From NCBI GenBank assembly GCA_037074705.1, contig CM073591.1:39226587-39290586 (forward strand): a DNA stretch of 64,000 nt. The letters are read 5' to 3'. The first letter of the stretch is position 1. Every line of letters starts with the position of its first letter. Made by a program: the position numbers and the translations under genes. Origin of the DNA: Zhengitettix transpicula (taxonomy: Eukaryota > Arthropoda > Insecta > Orthoptera > Tetrigidae). Of the stretch, positions 59,806 to 64,000 are shown piece by piece. The notes under the pieces were generated by a model. It was not told the DNA's origin and searched no databases. It saw only the letters and a list, made by a program, of their open reading frames with translations.

Positions 59806-59834
59806 GTATCGTTCCTTTCTTAGAACTTCTTCAG
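59806..59834 (-). ncRNA. Hammerhead-like motif with intact stem II
   Basis: On the minus strand CTGAAGA (59834-59828) is followed by a 4-bp stem GTTC/GAAC (59826-59823 with 59814-59811) closing an 8-base loop, then GATAC (59810-59806) in place of GAAAC, then CGTCGTGG. The arrangement matches the 30.3-kb motif. The GATA substitution would be expected to abolish cleavage. Confidence 0.4.
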
Positions 59835-60994
59835 GAACATATATAATTGATTTTTACAAGTCTGAATATCTAAAAGCTTAAAAAGAACATGACATTAATA
59901 TTAAATTATCCGACAATTTTTTTAGCATCACTTACAATTTATTTCTTGAGATAAGTTTGTGAAGAGGTTCCAAAAAAGAACTGGTACTTCGTTCTAACTT
60001 TTATTAATATGTTCTAATATTTATTTTATTAAAATATATGTATAGCACATTCGGCAAGTGTATTCATTTAATAGTAATAATAACAATAATTGCATATTAC
60101 TGCTTCACGTTCCGAACCATTTGAAGACCCAAAAATACAACTAAAAAATTAAGGAATTAACTCAAATAAAATATCAAGATATCGTGAGAACGCCGATAAA
60201 AACATTAATAATTTCAATCCATTGTTCTAATAAATCTAATAAGGAAAGATATCAATATATCGTCTGATGTAACGATCCAAAACAATGCTGCTCTATAAAT
60301 TTCTCCGAATAAATCTTACAGATATAACACTGTTCGGAACGTTTATAAGAAGGAGATTACTTTAATTACATCGCAGAAAACTCTGCAAATATGAGTAATG
60401 AATCACTCTGAAGTGCCTTCATGACACGTATTATGAAGCAAAGCCTTTTATCTTACAGCAGCGTAACGATGAGCGTGTTGTTGTGGTTTAAGTTATCCGC
60501 TTCAACTTTTAGTTTCTAATGTGTCATTGTGCAACCCAGTTATTATTGTGACATTTCGAACACTGACAAACAAAATTGAGTCTTTTTTGTAACCATGTTG
60601 TTGTATCCTATTCAAGCCGCTTCATATTGCAATATTTCCTCACATTGCTTTTTTAATATACTCCCTTCGCATTCCTTCGTTATTGCCCTACTTACTTGAA
60701 ATACGTACTCAGCTTTTCTCGTCATCTTTTCGGAATGCTTCAGAGATATAGAAAATTTCTACAAAATGTAAATATTTTACATTATACATATTTTCTTCGA
60801 TTCTTCTAACAAACTGTTGATGAGTTCAGTTTGTTGCAGACGACTGTTCCGGCTCTATATTGTAAAGTTAAAAAGAAGATCAATTTATTTTCAAGGAATG
60901 TTCCTCTAAAGATTTTCTTGGTGCACAAATTATTTTGTGAATACATAAATTATAGAATAAAATAACATTTATTAGCCCTCAAAATATAATTTAA
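59835..60994. other. AT-rich non-coding DNA
   Basis: No gene or repeat is recognised. Confidence 0.5.
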
Positions 60995-61000
60995 CACAGG

Positions 61001-61030
61001 AGCCTTTGGCTTTTTCTAAGCCATAATCAG
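61001..61030 (-). ncRNA. Hammerhead-like motif, variant with GGCTT/AAGCC stem
   Basis: On the minus strand CTGATTA (61030-61024) is followed by GGCTT (61022-61018), a short loop, AAGCC (61012-61008) and AAAGGC (61007-61002). Stem II is perfect at 5 bp. The catalytic GAAA has lost its G and the CTGANGA has one change. The next bases (TCCTGTGTTAAAT) could belong to stem III/I. Confidence 0.35.
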
Positions 61031-61032
61031 AT

Positions 61033-63660
61033 GCTCTTATATAAAATTAAATATTATTTACACATATCTTGGCGCAATGTAATGAACGTGTGGAAATCGT
61101 CTGATATATTTTCTGTCTATATAAGAGGAGAATGTCAACATTAATTTATAAAAAGTCTTTATCCTGCATTTCTCTGTGCTTATGTTGTGTAACAGAAGAA
61201 CACTAGTTCAATTCCTTCCTTTAAATCCAAATTAGGCCGCTTCTCTCTGTTCTTAATAATTACTTTATCTGTTCTGTTTTTTTATTCTTGTTAATTTATT
61301 GATTAATGAAACACTTGGTAACGACAGAACCATTCTCTAGGTTACATTTTCAGTCACCAAAGTATAAGAGTACTTTAACCCTTTCTACTCGACTTACTTT
61401 TTTTCTGTTCTTTAAACCAAAATCAATCATTTCACGATTTAAGAACTCATTATGGTCAATTCAGATCGTTCATACTTCTGTGTGATCGTTTTCCATAAAT
61501 AAAAAATAGAAAGCGAAACAGTTAAAATTATTTAATTAACGTTCCAACGAGCAATCCTAACAGGTTTCCAAGTGCCCGATGTCAAAAGAGGAACCAAGCT
61601 CCTGCAGAGTACGTTTGGAATAATTGAATGATACTCAAGTCGAGTATGGAAATAGGACTAAATATGTGGTTATTTTACCAATGTGTGTTCCAAGTATTGA
61701 CATAAGATCAGGAATTTGCACGGAATGGGAGGAATAAGATCTTCAGTAGTACGAGAACTGCAGACTCTTCATAGAATATTGAAGTGTGGACTCGTCCAAG
61801 GTACATTGCGAGATCCTAAGATGAGCTAAGAATCCAGACCAAGAGTGCAGTCAATCGGCAGACGTATCAGGGCAGGAACTAAGTGGATGAAAGCTGTTAA
61901 ATATAGAAAGAAGGGAAGTAATAGAGTCTGCAGTGTGTAAAGTCAATAAAACTGGCAGTATGAAGGCTACGTTCCAATAATCATGATGGTGGGATCAGAA
62001 AAATCGAAGTAAACCGCAGTGCGTGAAGGCAACTACCCTCTGCAAGATGACTGCAACTATAACTCTGTGTTCATATCAAAGCCAACGTGGAATGCAGTTT
62101 TACATTTCTCATGGACAATAAAATCTGAACTTTCCAAATAACCAATTATTTTTCCTTACTAAAACATTTTTAAAAATACTAGGTTTTGAATTATGCGCCC
62201 ACATTTACATTTTCCCTTCCACTAGTTCACCGGAAAATCAATTTGCTGTAGCGGGACCAAACTTTACAGAACAATAATATTGTTTCAACCTGGAAGCTAC
62301 TTCTGAATTTGACTCGCCTTGATAAATTTCAATTCTAACTGTATTGGGTCAGCTTAAACAGTATTAGTTACTTGATTATTGTCGGCCCAGCTAATGAACC
62401 CAAACGGTTGAGTGAGAAGCTAAACTACAACTGTTGTTTCATGGCGTGTTATCTGTTATGCCGAGGAACTTTGGTCTGCAAACATCATCACCACCGTCGT
62501 AGTGATTGGATAAGGGAGGAAGAACGCGTCCTCGTCCTCAACCTTTGGAATCTCACTTGGTGACGAACTGTTGACTTATTTTTCAATAAGAACCCCTGAA
62601 ATAACCACGTATACAAACACGGATAAAATTAGTTAAACGGACTAAGATTTAACGTTTTTAACTTTTATATGCAGATTTAGAATAATATTTAGAGGTTGAA
62701 CCGTTCAGGAAAAATAAAGAAATTGTAACATTTACTCGATTATACAACAGATAAAAAATATCAAATAATCATTGTTTTAAAATAAGTGAAACACCGTTGA
62801 ATATGAGATATTTTGATAAAGTTGTTTATAGAAAAATTCAAAATATGAAGGGGTAATGGGGTTATGTTTAAAGTTCTAAAGCAAAATCTGCAGAGTAAAA
62901 CTCGAGTTAAAAAATGAAATTCTATATGAACACATTCAACTCTTAATAGCATTTTAAAACGATCACATATACATAAACAAGATGTCAACTAGATAAAAAC
63001 CACACGAGGCCTAATTTGGAAGGAGTATATAAATGAGGATAAATTCTATAAATCTAAAAGAAACTTTAATAGCAAGGAAACATATTTATAATCATCAAAT
63101 TGAATAGAAAGAATGGATATGAATTAAAAATATAGCTGGTTCATACTTTTATCTGATCTTGAATAATTTATTAACTAAAAAGGATTTCATTTCTTAATAA
63201 ATCAGCGTACGTTTAGCCGAATAGGCAAAGTATATAGTGTCAAGGTATTTAAAAATGAGAATAACGGTGAAAATTGTCAGTACGGGTTCTTTGCAAGCTG
63301 AAGTTTCTTGGCCTCAGCATTTTATAAAGAAAAATAAGAGCATAAAAGGGAGTAATCGACCTAGAAAAGTTACAAAACAGAGAAAGAGGAGTTTATGATT
63401 CAGTTGTCATGTATGTCAGACTGACAGAGGAAATAACTGAAATCAGTGACAGTTGTGATATGAATCAAATAACTTCGGATCATCGCAACCATGAAAGACA
63501 GAGAAGGCGCCTTAGAACGCCGTCTCCATCCCCAGAAACCATCTCGAATGGAGCACAAATTATGTTAACACGAGTGACACGTTGAAGTGACTTAAAGACT
63601 CGAATAAAAAATGTATTTACAGACTTTAAATATAATATTTAATTACAATAAAGTCAACAT
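61033..63660. other. AT-rich non-coding DNA with moderate patches
   Basis: Patches of more balanced composition at 61560-62110 and 62370-62570 have no recognisable product. The 63-codon frame at 62372-62563 has a CKHHHHRRS run but no domain. No shared repeat was noticed. Confidence 0.45.
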
Positions 63661-63665
63661 GTATC

Positions 63666-63692
63666 GTTTCGATATTTGAAACACATTCAAGT
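63666..63692 (-). ncRNA. Weak hammerhead-like motif
   Basis: On the minus strand CTTGAAT precedes GTGTTTCAAATATC and GAAAC (63670-63666), followed by GATACATG. It shares the layout of the other motifs but the first core element is degraded and stem II is not clear. Confidence 0.2.
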
Positions 63693-64000
63693 GCTTTTAA
63701 TGAAGTGTTGATTAAAAATATATATTGTTATAAAAATAGATAATATCATTTGAAAATATAATTTAAGATATAGTGAAATGTAGAAAATTTCACTTTAACA
63801 AGTCCTTATATGGGTTTGATATATATATTTTTTAATTAAAAAATATTCTCCTTCGCAGATCTCAATCAAAGATTGGTTTCCTCTCCTTAAACACAAAAAA
63901 TAGCGGTTCTTTTAGTGGGCTATTTTCAAAGAATGTCCAGGAACAATTAAGAACAATTAAATTTGGCCTAAGTGGATAAACGTACGGTATATTTCTGCAT
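63693..64000. other. AT-rich non-coding DNA
   Basis: No gene or repeat is recognised to the end of the window. Confidence 0.5.

Noticed and set aside
1..64000. CRISPR arrays, operons, rRNA and intact tRNA genes
   Set aside because: No regularly spaced repeats, bacterial-type gene layout, rRNA blocks or full cloverleaf were seen. The sequence is eukaryotic.

Overview
This window reads as a gene-poor, AT-rich stretch of an insect nuclear genome. The evidence is eukaryotic and arthropod-like throughout: long AT-rich non-coding DNA, many microsatellites, mariner transposase relics, jockey/I-type non-LTR retrotransposon relics, tRNA-derived SINE pieces and several families of short retroposons. 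The SINE tail and the reverse-transcriptase relics suggest a polyneopteran insect (cockroach, termite or relative), but I cannot fix the order from sequence alone. I found no intact host protein-coding gene, no tRNA or rRNA gene and no CRISPR array. The open frames that occur are short, unspliced-looking and without recognisable domains unless they belong to a transposon.

The left third (1-22 kb) holds a dimeric 'CCCGGCGTTGC' element (1.59-2.16 kb), a first ATAT-flanked solo LTR (4.80-5.81 kb), two head-to-tail pieces of the retroposon called family A here (7.5-8.1 kb), a 505-bp mariner deletion derivative with matched inverted ends (9.17-9.67 kb), a long minus-strand 'CCCGGCGTTGC' element (13.75-14.52 kb), a GC-rich palindromic island (15.3-15.85 kb) and a second solo LTR with a 34-bp hairpin (16.82-17.76 kb).

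The middle third (22-44 kb) holds another 'CCCGGCGTTGC' relative, a mariner C-terminal scrap, a LINE RNase H/C-terminal relic (25.6-26.5 kb), a tandem pair of family A (27.4-28.4 kb), an inverted-repeat element (30.03-30.40 kb), a third solo LTR (32.11-33.07 kb), a LINE reverse-transcriptase relic (33.2-33.7 kb), a mariner transposase relic (35.2-35.7 kb), a truncated family A copy (36 kb), a tRNA-like SINE (37.2 kb) and a CpG-rich promoter-like island (40.65-40.96 kb).

The right third (44-64 kb) holds family A copies at 49.6 and 56.9 kb (the latter with a 13-bp target duplication), a plus-strand 'CCCGGCGTTGC' element (53.74-54.35 kb), a second LINE reverse-transcriptase relic (55.1-55.6 kb), GC islands at 48.2, 52.7 and 55.9 kb, and a strand-asymmetric pyrimidine tract (58.44-59.27 kb).

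The most interesting signals are: (1) three related solo LTRs, each inserted in an (AT)n tract with ATAT duplications; (2) family A, a structured retroposon of about 470-540 bp that I cannot assign; (3) a set of scattered motifs resembling the hammerhead ribozyme core (CTGANGA - stem - GAAA); and (4) a series of GC-rich islands in an AT-rich desert that could be cis-regulatory elements. All functional readings are inference. Repeat membership rests on direct comparison between copies inside this window.
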